A DNA stretch of 64,000 bases from Brevibacillus choshinensis. Lineage in GTDB: Bacteria > Bacillota > Bacilli > Brevibacillales > Brevibacillaceae. Below are positions 26,289 to 35,421 of the stretch, piece by piece. Every line of letters starts with the position of its first letter. The stretch's first letter is position 1. The translations under genes and the position numbers were made by a program. The stretch is from contig NZ_LJJB01000010.1 in the NCBI RefSeq assembly GCF_001420695.1, positions 982,131 through 1,046,130 on the forward strand, written 5' to 3'. Under the pieces are notes generated by a model. That model ran no database searches and was not told the DNA's origin. It saw only the letters and a program-made list of their open reading frames with translations.

Positions 26289-27731
26289 TTACAGTCCGAA
26301 AGAAACGAATTTCGTTTCCAAATATTCATCCATTCCGAAGTGACCGCCTTCACGACCGATTCCGCTTTCTTTGAATCCGCCGAATGGCGCCTGCGTCTGT
26401 GTCGGCGAACCGTCGTTGATACCCACGATTCCGTATTCCAGCTGTTCGGCCATGCGGAAGCAGCGTTGGTTGTCACGCGTGTAGACATAGGCTGCCAATC
26501 CGTAGCGTGTATTGTTGGCTTGTTGAACCACAGTCGCTTCATCCGTGAAGCGAACGATTGGTACGACTGGACCAAAGGTTTCTTCATAAGCGATCTTCAT
26601 CTCGTCCGTCACATCTGTGATGACAGTCGGCTCGCAGTAGAAGCCTTTTGCGTAATCGCCCTCTGTCAAGCGAGCTCCGCCGTAAACGACTTGGCCGCCT
26701 TTGCCTTTTGCGTCTTCGATGTGCTCCAGTACCTTGTTCAGCGCACGTTCGTTAACGAGTGGACCGATCTCCGTTTCTTTTTGGCGACCGTCCCCTACTG
26801 TTGCTTTTTTCAGTCTCTCAACCAGCTTCTCGGTGAATGCATCCGCTACCTCTTCATGCACGTACAAACGGTTGGTACAAATGCACATTTGTCCGGAGTT
26901 GCGGAATTTGCTCTCAAAGAGTCCTTTTACAGCTGCGTCCAGATCAGCATCAGGGAACACAATGAACGGTGCATGACCGCCCAGCTCCATGCTGACGCGC
27001 TTGACTTGCTTGGCTGCCCCTTCCATGAGGAGTTTCCCTACGCGCGTAGACCCAGTAAAGCCGATTTTGCTCAGCTTTGGATTCTCTACGAACTCCTTGC
27101 CGATCTCCTCTGGCTTTCCTACGACGAGGTTTACGACACCTTTTGGAAAGCCTGCTTGCTCAATCAGCTCAAAGAGACGGATCGCGGAGAGAGGTGTGCT
27201 CTCTGCCGGCTTCAGTACTACTGTGCAGCCTGCTGCGAGTGCTGGAGCGATTTTGCGCACGACCATGTTGACCGGGAAGTTCCAAGGAGTGATCGCACCT
27301 ACGACACCCACTGGCTGACGCAGAACCATGATCCGTTTGTTCGCGACAGATGATGGGATCGTTTCGCCGTAGACACGTTTGGCTTCTTCCGCGTACCAGA
27401 CGAAGTTGTCAGCAGCGCCCAGCACTTCGCCTTTTGCTTCCCCGATCGGTTTTCCCATCTCCGCGGAAATGATGCCCGCCAGTTCATCGCGGCTGTTTTT
27501 TACCAACTCGGACAAGTTGTACAAATACTTGGAGCGTTCACGTGCGGTCAGGCGAGACCAGCTGCCAAATGCCTCGTGTGCTGCATCGATTGCTTTTTTG
27601 GCTTCGCGGTCGTCACCGAAAGAAACGGTCCCGACAGTTTCCCCGGTAGCGGGATTGACGATCGACACGGTTTCCCCGCTTTCTGCCGATACCCATTCCC
27701 CATTGATATACATTTGCTTGCTCTCTCCCAT
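26289..27731 (-). CDS. Aldehyde dehydrogenase, GabD-like, in the phenylacetate operon
   Basis: The 480-residue enzyme has the ALDH landmarks: TPWNFPVNMV near 150, NAD(P) loop GFTGSTRVGK near 230, catalytic Glu in SMELGGHAPF near 255 and catalytic Cys in GQMCICTNR near 290. Overall it is closest in pattern to succinate-semialdehyde dehydrogenases. Position 22 bases after paaD suggests it replaces the aldehyde dehydrogenase half of PaaZ, oxidising the ring-opened 3-oxo-5,6-dehydrosuberyl-CoA semialdehyde; that role is inferred. The ATG at 27731 has GAGGAG 8 bases upstream. Confidence 0.9.
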   Translation of the reverse strand: MGESKQMYINGEWVSAESGETVSIVNPATGETVGTVSFGDDREAKKAIDAAHEAFGSWSRLTARERSKYLYNLSELVKNSRDELAGIISAEMGKPIGEAKGEVLGAADNFVWYAEEAKRVYGETIPSSVANKRIMVLRQPVGVVGAITPWNFPVNMVVRKIAPALAAGCTVVLKPAESTPLSAIRLFELIEQAGFPKGVVNLVVGKPEEIGKEFVENPKLSKIGFTGSTRVGKLLMEGAAKQVKRVSMELGGHAPFIVFPDADLDAAVKGLFESKFRNSGQMCICTNRLYVHEEVADAFTEKLVERLKKATVGDGRQKETEIGPLVNERALNKVLEHIEDAKGKGGQVVYGGARLTEGDYAKGFYCEPTVITDVTDEMKIAYEETFGPVVPIVRFTDEATVVQQANNTRYGLAAYVYTRDNQRCFRMAEQLEYGIVGINDGSPTQTQAPFGGFKESGIGREGGHFGMDEYLETKFVSFGL

Positions 27732-27753
27732 GACACTCGCTCCTCTCATTCTC

Positions 27754-28257
27754 TCAATAGATTGGTTTTAGAGCCTCAAACGGATTCTTGCAGTGCCTGC
27801 AATACAAAATGCTGCGACAGGCTGCTGGTCCAAACAGGTTTTCAATCGTTGTATAAGGAGAATCGCAGTAGGGACAAGCCACTTCCCACGTATCCCCTGG
27901 TTTAAACCCAAGCGGTGGCGGTGCAATACCAAAGCTGCGCAGTTTGTCTCGCGCATCTACGGCAATACGGTCCGAGGTCCAATGAGGATCGTACACGAAA
28001 CGCACTTGTACCTCGTTGATTCCCTCCCCTTCCACCAGCTTTTCAGTGATGTTTTTCTTCATGATTTCCAGTGCAGGACAGCCGACAAAGGTAGGCAGCA
28101 CTTCTACGTGCGCTACGCCAGCTTCTACCCGTACCTTGTGGATCATACCCATTTCTACCATGCTGATCACTGGGATCTCCGGATCTTTCACTTCTTGCAG
28201 CAGTTCCCAGCATGCCGCTTCTTGTTGGTCAAGCGTTTCCATATTCTCGTGCGCCAT
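27754..28257 (-). CDS. paaD: Phenylacetyl-CoA epoxidase maturation protein PaaD
   Basis: The 167-residue protein joins an MIP18/DUF59 domain (VKDPEIPVISMVEMGMI at about 23-40, then a Cys in PTFVGCPALEIM) to a C-terminal zinc ribbon (CPYCDSPYTT near 130, CRHCKNPFEALKP near 155). This is the PaaD/PaaJ-type layout used to assemble or protect the PaaABCE di-iron and Fe-S centres. The ATG at 28257 has GGAGG 8 bases upstream, better than the earlier ATG. It follows paaC by 39 bases. Confidence 0.94.
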   Translation of the reverse strand: MAHENMETLDQQEAACWELLQEVKDPEIPVISMVEMGMIHKVRVEAGVAHVEVLPTFVGCPALEIMKKNITEKLVEGEGINEVQVRFVYDPHWTSDRIAVDARDKLRSFGIAPPPLGFKPGDTWEVACPYCDSPYTTIENLFGPAACRSILYCRHCKNPFEALKPIY

Positions 28258-28296
28258 GCAGATCGCCTCCATGAATCGTCCTAGGTAGTCGTTTTC

Positions 28297-29130
28297 TTAC
28301 CAACTCGCTGCCGGATCGATCCGGTACACTTCAGAAAGGGTAGCCACCGCTTGCGCCAGCTCAGGGGTGTGCTCTCCAGCACGACCGCGTTCCGCGGCTT
28401 TGCCTGGCTCACCCGGCCAGCTCAAACCTGCTTTTTGGAAAATGTCTTTTGTCAGGTTGATCCATTTTTGGCGATGTATGTCTTCACCCGCGATCAGTCC
28501 AAACCGAACGATGTTGTCTGCGTCCAAGCCGAGATCGCTGAGTTCCCCTGCATCCTGCCATACTTTTGCTATCGCCGCCTCGAGCTTTTGGCGGGCATCT
28601 GGTGTACTGTTGGCGAGTTGCTTCAGCCATACTTGCCAGTGCATCAAGTGATAGCGGTGCTCGGTCAGCATCTTGCGGCTGATGAGGACGAGCGGTGCAT
28701 AGGAGGACTGCTGCAAGGCTTCCAAGCGTACCTGCTTATGCAAGCCGTATACATAGCTGCGGACAATGGCATACGCCCAGTCGTAGTGGGGATCGTCATT
28801 GTACTCTCCCACACCATTTTTGCGCTCGACGAGAATCGCATTGCGAAATGCTGCAGACTCGCGAAGCTGAGCGATGTCATCTGCTTTGCCCAACCCGAGC
28901 TCCTCGAGCATTTCATAATACATGACCGCGTGTCCCATCATATCCTGCGACATGGAGGAAAACGCAACATCTTCTTCTATATGAGGTGCGAGACCAAGCC
29001 ACTCCGATCCACGATAGGCCAGAATGAAATCGTCGTCTGCCAGCTGGAAGAGAAGATCTGCCAAGGCTTGCTTGTATTCCTGATTTTGCAGTGCCTGTTC
29101 TACGGTTTCTACGTGTAATGCTTCACCCAT
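28297..29130 (-). CDS. paaC: Phenylacetyl-CoA epoxidase subunit PaaC
   Basis: The 277-residue ferritin-like protein shows LLFQLADDDFILAYRGSEWLGLAPHIEEDVAF at about 25-55, the PaaC/PaaI pattern, and AEHRYHLMHWQVWL-like text near 150. PaaC is the structural partner of the catalytic PaaA in the ring-epoxidising oxygenase. It lies 16 bases after paaB. The start at 29130 has GGAGG 8 bases upstream; a 58-residue in-frame extension overlaps paaB and is not protein-like. Confidence 0.95.
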   Translation of the reverse strand: MGEALHVETVEQALQNQEYKQALADLLFQLADDDFILAYRGSEWLGLAPHIEEDVAFSSMSQDMMGHAVMYYEMLEELGLGKADDIAQLRESAAFRNAILVERKNGVGEYNDDPHYDWAYAIVRSYVYGLHKQVRLEALQQSSYAPLVLISRKMLTEHRYHLMHWQVWLKQLANSTPDARQKLEAAIAKVWQDAGELSDLGLDADNIVRFGLIAGEDIHRQKWINLTKDIFQKAGLSWPGEPGKAAERGRAGEHTPELAQAVATLSEVYRIDPAASW

Positions 29131-29146
29131 GATCGATTCCTCCTTC

Positions 29147-29488
29147 TCAGCTGCCACTCCCGGTGTTTTGCTGTGCTTCGTATTCTTCTTTGTGATGGCG
29201 CCATCTTCCCTGCAGATCACCGTATCCTTTTGTTTCCCGATAGCTCTTGTTGTCAATGCGCTCCAGGAAAGGACGCTCCTCTGGCGGCAACCCCGTGATA
29301 TCATCTCGCTTGACTACCCAAAGGTTAAAACAAGGCTCACGACGCAGGAAGTTTTCCCGTGCCATCGTCAGCGCGACCTCAGCGTTTGGTGCGAGCAAGC
29401 TGAATTGATGGACGAATGAAGCGCTTACGTTTTTTTGACTAAACACTTCGTAGATGAAAAAGTTCTCGTTGTTTGTTTGGTTGCTCAT
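29147..29488 (-). CDS. paaB: Phenylacetyl-CoA epoxidase subunit PaaB
   Basis: The 113-residue protein has the PaaB core FFIYEVFSQKNVSASFVHQFSLLAPNAEVALTMARENFLRRE and VVKRDDI. It is somewhat longer than the E. coli PaaB because of a charged C-terminal tail. PaaB bridges PaaAC heterodimers. The ATG at 29488 follows AGGTGA, and paaA ends 9 bases upstream. An alternative GTG lies three codons earlier. Confidence 0.94.
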   Translation of the reverse strand: MSNQTNNENFFIYEVFSQKNVSASFVHQFSLLAPNAEVALTMARENFLRREPCFNLWVVKRDDITGLPPEERPFLERIDNKSYRETKGYGDLQGRWRHHKEEYEAQQNTGSGS

Positions 29489-29497
29489 TGCATTCAC

Positions 29498-30466
29498 CTA
29501 CCCTACTTGGCGGCCGAACGACAGAATCGCGTCGCGCACCCATTTTGTTTCTTCATAGGACATTTCTCGCAGATGCAGACGTTGGGCAGAACGTGGGCCC
29601 TTGCCTTTGACAATCAGCTTGAACTCTTCCCAATCCGGTTGTTGGTACACCCATTTATCTTCTGCTTCATCGAAATAAATCGTATCGTCCGGTACAGTAA
29701 ACCCGAGGTGGAATATCCGTGGGAGATATTTTTTCAAGAAGATTTGTCGCAGTTCCTCATTGGTTTGCGAACGGATCTTGTAACGCATGTTTGAAGCCTG
29801 ATTGCTCGTGATGTTGCCATTCTCGGGTGGTCCGAAGAACATCAGGAGCGAAGGCCACCAGCGAGTAATCGATTCCTGCAGCATTTGTCGCTGCTCCTCT
29901 GTTCCTTCAGCCAGTTCTAGTACGATGCTCTCGCCATGCTGTGCGTGGAATTTTTCTTCCGCACAGATTCGGTGCAGGGCGCGTGCATACGGCGCATAGG
30001 AAGTATCCAGCGACATCGATTGCGTAATGATTGCAGCTCCGTCTACTAGCCAGCCAATGACACCTGCATCTGCCCAGGTCGGTGCTTCCATATGAAATAC
30101 GTTGTGAAACTTCAATCGACCCGCGAACAAATCTTGCATGATGTCTTCACGAGTTTTGCCCAGAGGAGCAATCAGATCCTCTGCGACTCGCAGCAATAGC
30201 TGTCCATGGCCCATCTCATCCTGTACCTTGGCCATGATCGCCAGTTTGCGGCGAAGAGTCGGTGCTTTGGGTACCCATTCTTTTTCCGGTAAAGCTCCCA
30301 TGATCTCGCTGATACCATGCATCGAAATCAGCTTGATTAATTGGTTGCGGTAATCATCAGGCATCCAGTCGTCCGCTTCGATTTTTTCCCCGCGGTCAAT
30401 TCGCGCTAAAAACGCTTCCATTTTTGCATCTTCTGTCAAATCTGAACGTTCCATCGGTGTTTGCAT
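29498..30466 (-). CDS. paaA: Phenylacetyl-CoA epoxidase catalytic subunit PaaA
   Basis: The 322-residue subunit has the di-iron ligands in ferritin-like pairs: AKVQDEMGHGQLLLR near 80 (ExxH) and AEEKFHAQHGES near 170 (ExxH). It epoxidises the ring of phenylacetyl-CoA, the defining step of the aerobic hybrid pathway. GGAGGT lies 8 bases before the ATG at 30466. Upstream are the probable PaaX operator and a cre-like site. The reductase PaaE is not found nearby. Confidence 0.97.
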   Translation of the reverse strand: MQTPMERSDLTEDAKMEAFLARIDRGEKIEADDWMPDDYRNQLIKLISMHGISEIMGALPEKEWVPKAPTLRRKLAIMAKVQDEMGHGQLLLRVAEDLIAPLGKTREDIMQDLFAGRLKFHNVFHMEAPTWADAGVIGWLVDGAAIITQSMSLDTSYAPYARALHRICAEEKFHAQHGESIVLELAEGTEEQRQMLQESITRWWPSLLMFFGPPENGNITSNQASNMRYKIRSQTNEELRQIFLKKYLPRIFHLGFTVPDDTIYFDEAEDKWVYQQPDWEEFKLIVKGKGPRSAQRLHLREMSYEETKWVRDAILSFGRQVG

Positions 30467-30517
30467 GAAGAACGACCTCCTTCTGTTTCGCACTTGTCTA
30501 TTTCATATAATTTATAA

Positions 30518-30534
30518 TACGTTTTTGTAACGTA
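30518..30534. promoter_or_regulatory. Putative PaaX operator at the paaA promoter
   Basis: TACGTT-TTTGT-AACGTA is a perfect inverted repeat. Its ACGTTTTTGTAACGT core matches sites upstream of paaX (37368) and of the EthD-headed operon (47092). On the minus strand it is directly followed by TATTAT, a probable -10 box, so bound repressor would block polymerase. Confidence 0.65.
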
Positions 30535-30568
30535 ATAATAACATATCGTCATACGATTCTGCAATAGG

Positions 30569-30582
30569 TGCAAACGTTTTCA
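30569..30582. promoter_or_regulatory. cre-like site upstream of paaA
   Basis: TGCAAACGTTTTCA differs from the CcpA consensus TGWAARCGYTWNCW at one position. It lies about 100 bases before the paaA start. CcpA control is inferred. Confidence 0.45.
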
Positions 30583-30593
30583 TTGCAGCCGAT

Positions 30594-31418
30594 TTATTCC
30601 ATCCTTCCTCCGGATACCGCTGCTTCCTTCAATTGCTCCGCCATCTGCCGCAGTTGTTGCATGACGGAATCCAGTTCCTGAATTCGCGTAGACTGCTGCA
30701 GGCTGTGATTCATCGTCTTTTCAAGTTCGCCTGAAACCGTCCCTACCAGACCATTCATCTCATCTAGAATGCGAAAAATGCTTTTTGCCGATGTCGAGGA
30801 CGACTGGGAAAGTCTTCGAATCTCTTCTGCCACGACAGAAAATCCTCGTCCTGCTGTTCCCGCACGAGCAGCTTCTAGCACCGCATTTAACCCTAGTACA
30901 TTTGAGCGGGTGGATATGTCACGAATCAATTGATTGATTTGCGAAGTCTCGGTAATTTTGGATTCCATCTGAACTGCCGTCTCTGATAATGTATGACTGG
31001 CCACAGCAAGATCGTTCGCTTCTTTTGCCAGACTCTCCGTGTGGTTCGCGATGTTTTCGAGCGCATCGGTCAAATTCTCAGCGAGTGCACGCAATCGATC
31101 TTCCTGATCAGTCGTCACGCCGGTGGCCAAACAACCGACCACTTGTCCGTTCTCCACGATCGGATAGCCTACAGCGATATAAGGAATGCCGTAAAGCTCC
31201 TTGCCAATCTTGCGGACTACCCTCCGATTTTCTGCCACCGCTGTCGCATTGATGCTACCAGCACGTAGAGGGTCCCCTACCTTGATTCCCAGATTCAAGT
31301 CTGATGCCGGATAATACGCCAAAAACTTTTCTCTGTCCGTGACCCCCACCATGCAATCAAACAAAAACGCTTTCTGCAAAATCGGCGCTACCATCAAAAG
31401 ACTGTTTAGTAGTGACAT
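30594..31418 (-). CDS. Soluble methyl-accepting chemotaxis-like sensor
   Basis: This 274-residue protein has no transmembrane helix. The N-terminal half (1-115; [35 protein letters not shown]) looks like a ligand-sensing domain. The C-terminal half has the chemoreceptor signalling tip: [33 protein letters not shown]. It is much shorter than a normal receptor. It lies between the LIV-type binding protein and paaA, so it may sense phenylacetate or its CoA ester; that is inferred. I favour the second ATG at 31418, with GGGGGGA 6 bases upstream. Confidence 0.85.
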   Translation of the reverse strand: MSLLNSLLMVAPILQKAFLFDCMVGVTDREKFLAYYPASDLNLGIKVGDPLRAGSINATAVAENRRVVRKIGKELYGIPYIAVGYPIVENGQVVGCLATGVTTDQEDRLRALAENLTDALENIANHTESLAKEANDLAVASHTLSETAVQMESKITETSQINQLIRDISTRSNVLGLNAVLEAARAGTAGRGFSVVAEEIRRLSQSSSTSAKSIFRILDEMNGLVGTVSGELEKTMNHSLQQSTRIQELDSVMQQLRQMAEQLKEAAVSGGRME

Positions 31419-31429
31419 GTCCATTCCCC

Positions 31430-31441
31430 CCTGACGTCAGG
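31430..31441. other. 12-bp perfect palindrome before the sensor gene
   Basis: CCTGACGTCAGG lies just upstream of the sensor gene's ribosome site. It could be a protein-binding site; nothing in the window repeats it. Confidence 0.3.
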
Positions 31442-31518
31442 TGACGAAAACAGCCGTCCCTCCCGCATCTTCCGTTTGCGGAAAGAACAGCCGTTTTATT
31501 CTTCAGCCTTATTGTCCT

Positions 31519-32724
31519 TTATTTGAGAATCTGAAATTTGCCATCTTTGACTTCTACCATGATCATGCTGTCTTCTGTCAAGCCGTTATGGTCTTCAGCC
31601 GTGAAGACAAATTCACCTGTTACCCCAACGTATTTGACTTTTTCCAGTACTTCACTCAGCTTGGATGCATCGCCGCCAGCCTGCTTCAGCCCTTCGACCA
31701 TCAGGTTCAAGCCGTCGTAGCCGTAGCCTGCAAAGCCATCCGGCTCTACATTGTAAGCAGCCTTGTAGCCATCTACGAATTTCTTGACGACCGCTGCTTG
31801 TGGATCGTTTGCATCGATCTGATCAGGTACCAGTAATTTACCCGCTACCATCAGGACTCCGTTGCCAGCATCACCGACGAGCTCGAGGAATTTGCTATTG
31901 GCGGAACCGTGGCTGCTGATGATCGGAATGCTCAGGTTCAGCTGTTTCGCTTCTTTTACAATCGTCGCTGGTCCTGGATTGGTTCCAGCTACGATTAACA
32001 CCTGTGCGTCTGTTCCTTTGATCTTAGTCAACTGGGAGCTCATGGACGGATCTTTGGTTCCGTATTTTTCTTCGGCTACGATCGTGATACCGTATTCCGG
32101 CGCGTATTTCTTCAATTGCTGAGTCCAGCCGCTGCCGTATGGGTTGCTGTCGTTGAGCATCGCCACTTTTGTGATGCCTTTTTCTTTCAAATATTTAAAG
32201 ATGCGCTTGGTTCCGTGAACATCGGTATGTGGAGTCTTGAAGATACCTGCACGTACCGGATTCGTGATTTGGTCAGCCGCTGCCATGGAGATCAGCGGAA
32301 TCTTTTCGGACTGGGAGAATTCAGCCATTCCGAGGGAAGGACCGCTACCGGAAGATCCGAGTACTGCCACAACCTTTTCCTTGGAGACCAGCTTTTTGAT
32401 CGCTTTGACCGCTTCCGTATTGTCGGATTTGTCATCTTCAAATACGACTTCGACCGGGCGACCATCTACGCCACCTGCGCCATTGATTTCTTTCACCAGC
32501 AATTCTACGGCTTGCTTCTCCGGTACGCCGAGTGGGCTGTTTGGACCCGTCATGGAAAATACCGCACCTAGCTTGATCGGTTCCTTGCTGCCTGCTTCTG
32601 CCGCTGCCGGTTGTCCTCCTCCAGCTTCAGCTGCTGGCTTGGCACCGCCTCCACAAGCGCTGAGCAACACCATGGATGCCAGAGCAATCGGGAAGAGCCA
32701 CTTGGTCTTTTGACGTTTTTTCAC
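31519..32724 (-). CDS. livK: LIV-type ABC transporter substrate-binding lipoprotein
   Basis: The 401-residue protein begins with a lipoprotein signal (lipobox LSAC near residue 24) and a Gly/Ala linker. A type I periplasmic-binding fold follows (IKLGAVFSMTGPNSPLG at about 50, ERVLGSSGSGPSLGMAE-like text near 125). It is the LivJ/LivK family. Its operon also holds the permeases, ATPases and paa genes, so the ligand is more likely phenylacetate or another aromatic acid than leucine. A hairpin upstream may raise its expression. Confidence 0.92.
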   Translation of the reverse strand: MKKRQKTKWLFPIALASMVLLSACGGGAKPAAEAGGGQPAAAEAGSKEPIKLGAVFSMTGPNSPLGVPEKQAVELLVKEINGAGGVDGRPVEVVFEDDKSDNTEAVKAIKKLVSKEKVVAVLGSSGSGPSLGMAEFSQSEKIPLISMAAADQITNPVRAGIFKTPHTDVHGTKRIFKYLKEKGITKVAMLNDSNPYGSGWTQQLKKYAPEYGITIVAEEKYGTKDPSMSSQLTKIKGTDAQVLIVAGTNPGPATIVKEAKQLNLSIPIISSHGSANSKFLELVGDAGNGVLMVAGKLLVPDQIDANDPQAAVVKKFVDGYKAAYNVEPDGFAGYGYDGLNLMVEGLKQAGGDASKLSEVLEKVKYVGVTGEFVFTAEDHNGLTEDSMIMVEVKDGKFQILK

Positions 32725-32773
32725 GGAAATACCCCCTAGAATAGTTGTCTCTTTGTTATTTTTTAACGCGTAG

Positions 32774-32802
32774 GAATTTATAAGCGAAACGCTTATGAAT
32801 TC
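32774..32802. other. Intercistronic hairpin between livF and livK
   Basis: GAATTTATAAGCG and CGCTTATGAATTC pair around an AAA loop, with one G-T pair. The 153-base livF-livK gap contains no gene. Such hairpins often adjust expression of the binding protein relative to other subunits. Confidence 0.6.
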
Positions 32803-32877
32803 TGGAGCGCATGAAAACTTTCAGCTAAAACGCGGTCGCTCCTCCATGAACAGGCCTCGATAGAGGTTTTCTTATTG

Positions 32878-33621
32878 TCAAACCGCTTCATGGGAATGTC
32901 CCAGATAGGCAGATTGCACTCTTGGATCGTTGCTAATCATCTCTGCTGTGCCTTCCAGCATGACGGTTCCGGTGGAAAGCACATACGCTCGGTCTGAAAT
33001 GGCCAGCGCAGCGCGAGCATTTTGCTCAACCAGCAAAACAGTTGTCCCCCACTGTGAGCGAATTTCTTGCACGATCGTCAAGATTTCCTTGGCGATCAAC
33101 GGTGCCAGCCCCAATGACGGCTCGTCCAACAAGAGCAGCTGTGGTCGGGAGAGCAAGGCCCTACCGATCGCCAGCATTTGTTGTTGGCCGCCGGACAGCG
33201 TACCGCCGAGCTGCCACTTCCGCTCAGCCAGGATCGGGAAGCGCTCGTACACCGTCTCCATCTCTTTGGCGATCTCTCTCTTGCTCGTCTTGGGCATGCG
33301 GTGAGAAGCTCCCAGCCATAGGTTGTCTTCCACTGTCAGCGTGGAGAAAATTTGTCTGCGCTCAGGCACATGCGCCATTCCTCTCGCCACCACCAGTTCA
33401 GCCGGGATGCGAGTAATGTCCTGATCACGGAACCAAACGCTACCGTCTTTGGCGCCGTGCAATCCGCAAATACAGTTGAGCAGTGTCGTTTTGCCCGCTC
33501 CATTTGAGCCGAGCAAGGATACGATCTCTCCTTCATTTACATGCAAGTCAATACCGTGCAGCACTTCGACAGGACCGTAACGAGCTTTCATGTTTTCTAC
33601 GCGTAAGATCGCTTTTTCCAT
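32878..33621 (-). CDS. livF: LIV-type ABC transporter ATPase (LivF-like)
   Basis: The 247-residue ATPase has Walker A GSNGAGKTTLLN near 36, signature LSGGQQQMLAIGRAL near 143, and Walker B LLLLDEPSLGLAP near 163, typical of LivF. The start at 33621 has GGGGGTGA upstream and lies 4 bases after the livG stop; a longer in-frame N-terminus overlaps livG and is unlikely. It pairs with LivG. Confidence 0.94.
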   Translation of the reverse strand: MEKAILRVENMKARYGPVEVLHGIDLHVNEGEIVSLLGSNGAGKTTLLNCICGLHGAKDGSVWFRDQDITRIPAELVVARGMAHVPERRQIFSTLTVEDNLWLGASHRMPKTSKREIAKEMETVYERFPILAERKWQLGGTLSGGQQQMLAIGRALLSRPQLLLLDEPSLGLAPLIAKEILTIVQEIRSQWGTTVLLVEQNARAALAISDRAYVLSTGTVMLEGTAEMISNDPRVQSAYLGHSHEAV

Positions 33622-33625
33622 CTCT

Positions 33626-34408
33626 TCACCCCCGACTGTCTTCCTGTTCTTCCGTTCCCAGATAGGCCGAAATGACTCGCGGATTCTCCTGAATTTCACG
33701 CGGGGTTCCTTCCGCAATTTTACTGCCTTGATCGAGAACAACGATGCGATCGGCAATGGTCATAATCATGTCCATATCGTGCTCGACCAGTAGGATCGCC
33801 GTGCCGTTTTGGCGAATCTCCTGAAACATCCGGCTCATCTCTGCTGTCTCGGTATGATTCAAGCCAGCGGCCGGCTCATCGAGAAGTAGCAGTCTCGGTT
33901 CGGCAACCATCGCGCGGGCAATCTCCATCAAGCGCAGCTTTCCGTATGGAAGACTCCCTGCCTGTGAAGCAGTCAGAGACGAGAGCCCTACCTTTTCCAG
34001 CCACGTCTTGGCACGCTCCTGCATCATTCGCTCTTCCCGTCGCGATTTCGTCAGGCTCATTCCGCACGAAAACAGACTCGAATGCGTCTTCGTATGCATG
34101 CCCACCATGACGTTCTCCAAGACCGTCATATCATCAAAGGTTTGGAGATTTTGAAACGTTCGGGTGATCCCCAATTTTGCGTATTCATAGCCGGGAACTC
34201 GGGTCATCGGCTGGTTGTCAAAACGGATTTCTCCCTCAGAAGGCGGGATGACGCCCGATACCATGTTGAGCACCGTGCTTTTTCCTGCACCGTTCGGACC
34301 GATCAGCGCCAGGATCTCTCCCTGTTGTACGTGAAAATCAACGTGATTGACTGCGCGCACTCCACCGAAATCGCGAGAAAGGTCTTGTACTGCTAGCAGA
34401 GTTGTCAT
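33626..34408 (-). CDS. livG: LIV-type ABC transporter ATPase (LivG-like)
   Basis: The 260-residue ATPase has Walker A GPNGAGKSTVLN near 37 and Walker B LLLLDEPAAGLNHTE near 175. The LivG-type C-terminus VLDQGSKIAEGTPREIQENPRVISAYLG and the insertion after Walker A (YEYAKLGITRTFQNLQTF) support LivG. In place of the full LSGGQ signature it reads GSLPYGKLRLMEIARAM, a family-normal variant. Its start overlaps the livM stop by 4 bases. Confidence 0.93.
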   Translation of the reverse strand: MTTLLAVQDLSRDFGGVRAVNHVDFHVQQGEILALIGPNGAGKSTVLNMVSGVIPPSEGEIRFDNQPMTRVPGYEYAKLGITRTFQNLQTFDDMTVLENVMVGMHTKTHSSLFSCGMSLTKSRREERMMQERAKTWLEKVGLSSLTASQAGSLPYGKLRLMEIARAMVAEPRLLLLDEPAAGLNHTETAEMSRMFQEIRQNGTAILLVEHDMDMIMTIADRIVVLDQGSKIAEGTPREIQENPRVISAYLGTEEQEDSRG

Positions 34409-35421
34409 GTCGCCGCCTTCCTTTCCACCCGTTGCTCTGTTGGTGCCGGTGCTTTTTTCGCTTGCGCTTTTTCATACATGGAACGGATCCGCGGTACCAG
34501 CCCCTCCGGCATGAACATCACGATCAGAACCAGGATGCCACCAAATACGATCGTATCTACATCCCCCTGCAGCCCTGGCACTACTTCGCTCATCAGGACC
34601 AGCCCTTCACTGATGAATCCGATGAGCAAGGTCCCAATCAAGGCTCCCCAGATGCTCGTCATCCCGCCGATGACCACCATCGTCAAAAACTTGATCGACT
34701 CATGCATCCCGAACGGCTGCGGATCGAGAATGCCCATGTAGTGTGCGTACAACCCACCGGAAACCCCGGCAAACATCCCGCTGACAACAAAAGCATTCAG
34801 CTTGAATTTTCGAACATCAATTCCCATGGACGTCGCGGCAATCTCGCTCTTGTGAATCGCTCGGAAGGCGCGTCCGATCCGAGAGTGCATCAGATTCAGC
34901 GAGAAGAGCAGCACACACGTGACGACTCCCCAAATCAGGTAGTACATCGACAGCTCACTGTCTCCGAAGAACGCAATCTTCGGAATGCTGATCATACCGC
35001 TGGCACCACCTGTAACAGGCTCCCACTCAGATATTCCAATCTGGACGATGTATCCAAAAGCAAGTGTTGCCATCGCCAGGTAGTAGCCCTGTAATCCCGC
35101 AATGGCTCTCCCCAGGATAAACGCGAACAGTCCAGGCACTATCGCGGAAGCAACAAGACCTAATAACGGCGTCAAACCGAGCTTTGTGGTCAAAACCGCT
35201 GACGTATAGGCGCCGATGCCCCAAAACGATGCTTGTCCTAACGAGATTTGTCCTGCAAGGCCCATGACCAAGCACAAACCGATAGAAACGATGGCATGGA
35301 GGCCGATGACAATCCCAACGGAGCGATAGTATTCGTCCGGCATCACAAACGGAAAGAGAATCATAAGTGCCAAATAGATGCCTAAGCCTTTCCCCCACTT
35401 ACCAACCAGCTGCTTCATCAT
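34405..35421 (-). CDS. livM: LIV-type ABC transporter permease (LivM-like)
   Basis: The 338-residue permease has about nine helices and the LivM motifs GLAGQISLGQASFWGIGAYTSA near 55 and FRAIHKSEIAATSMGIDVRKFKLNAFVVSG near 185, which couple to the ATPases. It overlaps livH by 4 bases and livG by 4 bases. The C-terminal tail is basic and Ala-Pro rich. Confidence 0.94.
   Translation of the reverse strand: MMKQLVGKWGKGLGIYLALMILFPFVMPDEYYRSVGIVIGLHAIVSIGLCLVMGLAGQISLGQASFWGIGAYTSAVLTTKLGLTPLLGLVASAIVPGLFAFILGRAIAGLQGYYLAMATLAFGYIVQIGISEWEPVTGGASGMISIPKIAFFGDSELSMYYLIWGVVTCVLLFSLNLMHSRIGRAFRAIHKSEIAATSMGIDVRKFKLNAFVVSGMFAGVSGGLYAHYMGILDPQPFGMHESIKFLTMVVIGGMTSIWGALIGTLLIGFISEGLVLMSEVVPGLQGDVDTIVFGGILVLIVMFMPEGLVPRIRSMYEKAQAKKAPAPTEQRVERKAAT

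Noticed and set aside
31441-31500. Possible riboswitch or terminator between livK and the sensor gene
   Set aside because: AACAGCCGT occurs twice as a direct repeat and only a short CTTTCCG/CGGAAG stem forms; no known riboswitch core was seen.
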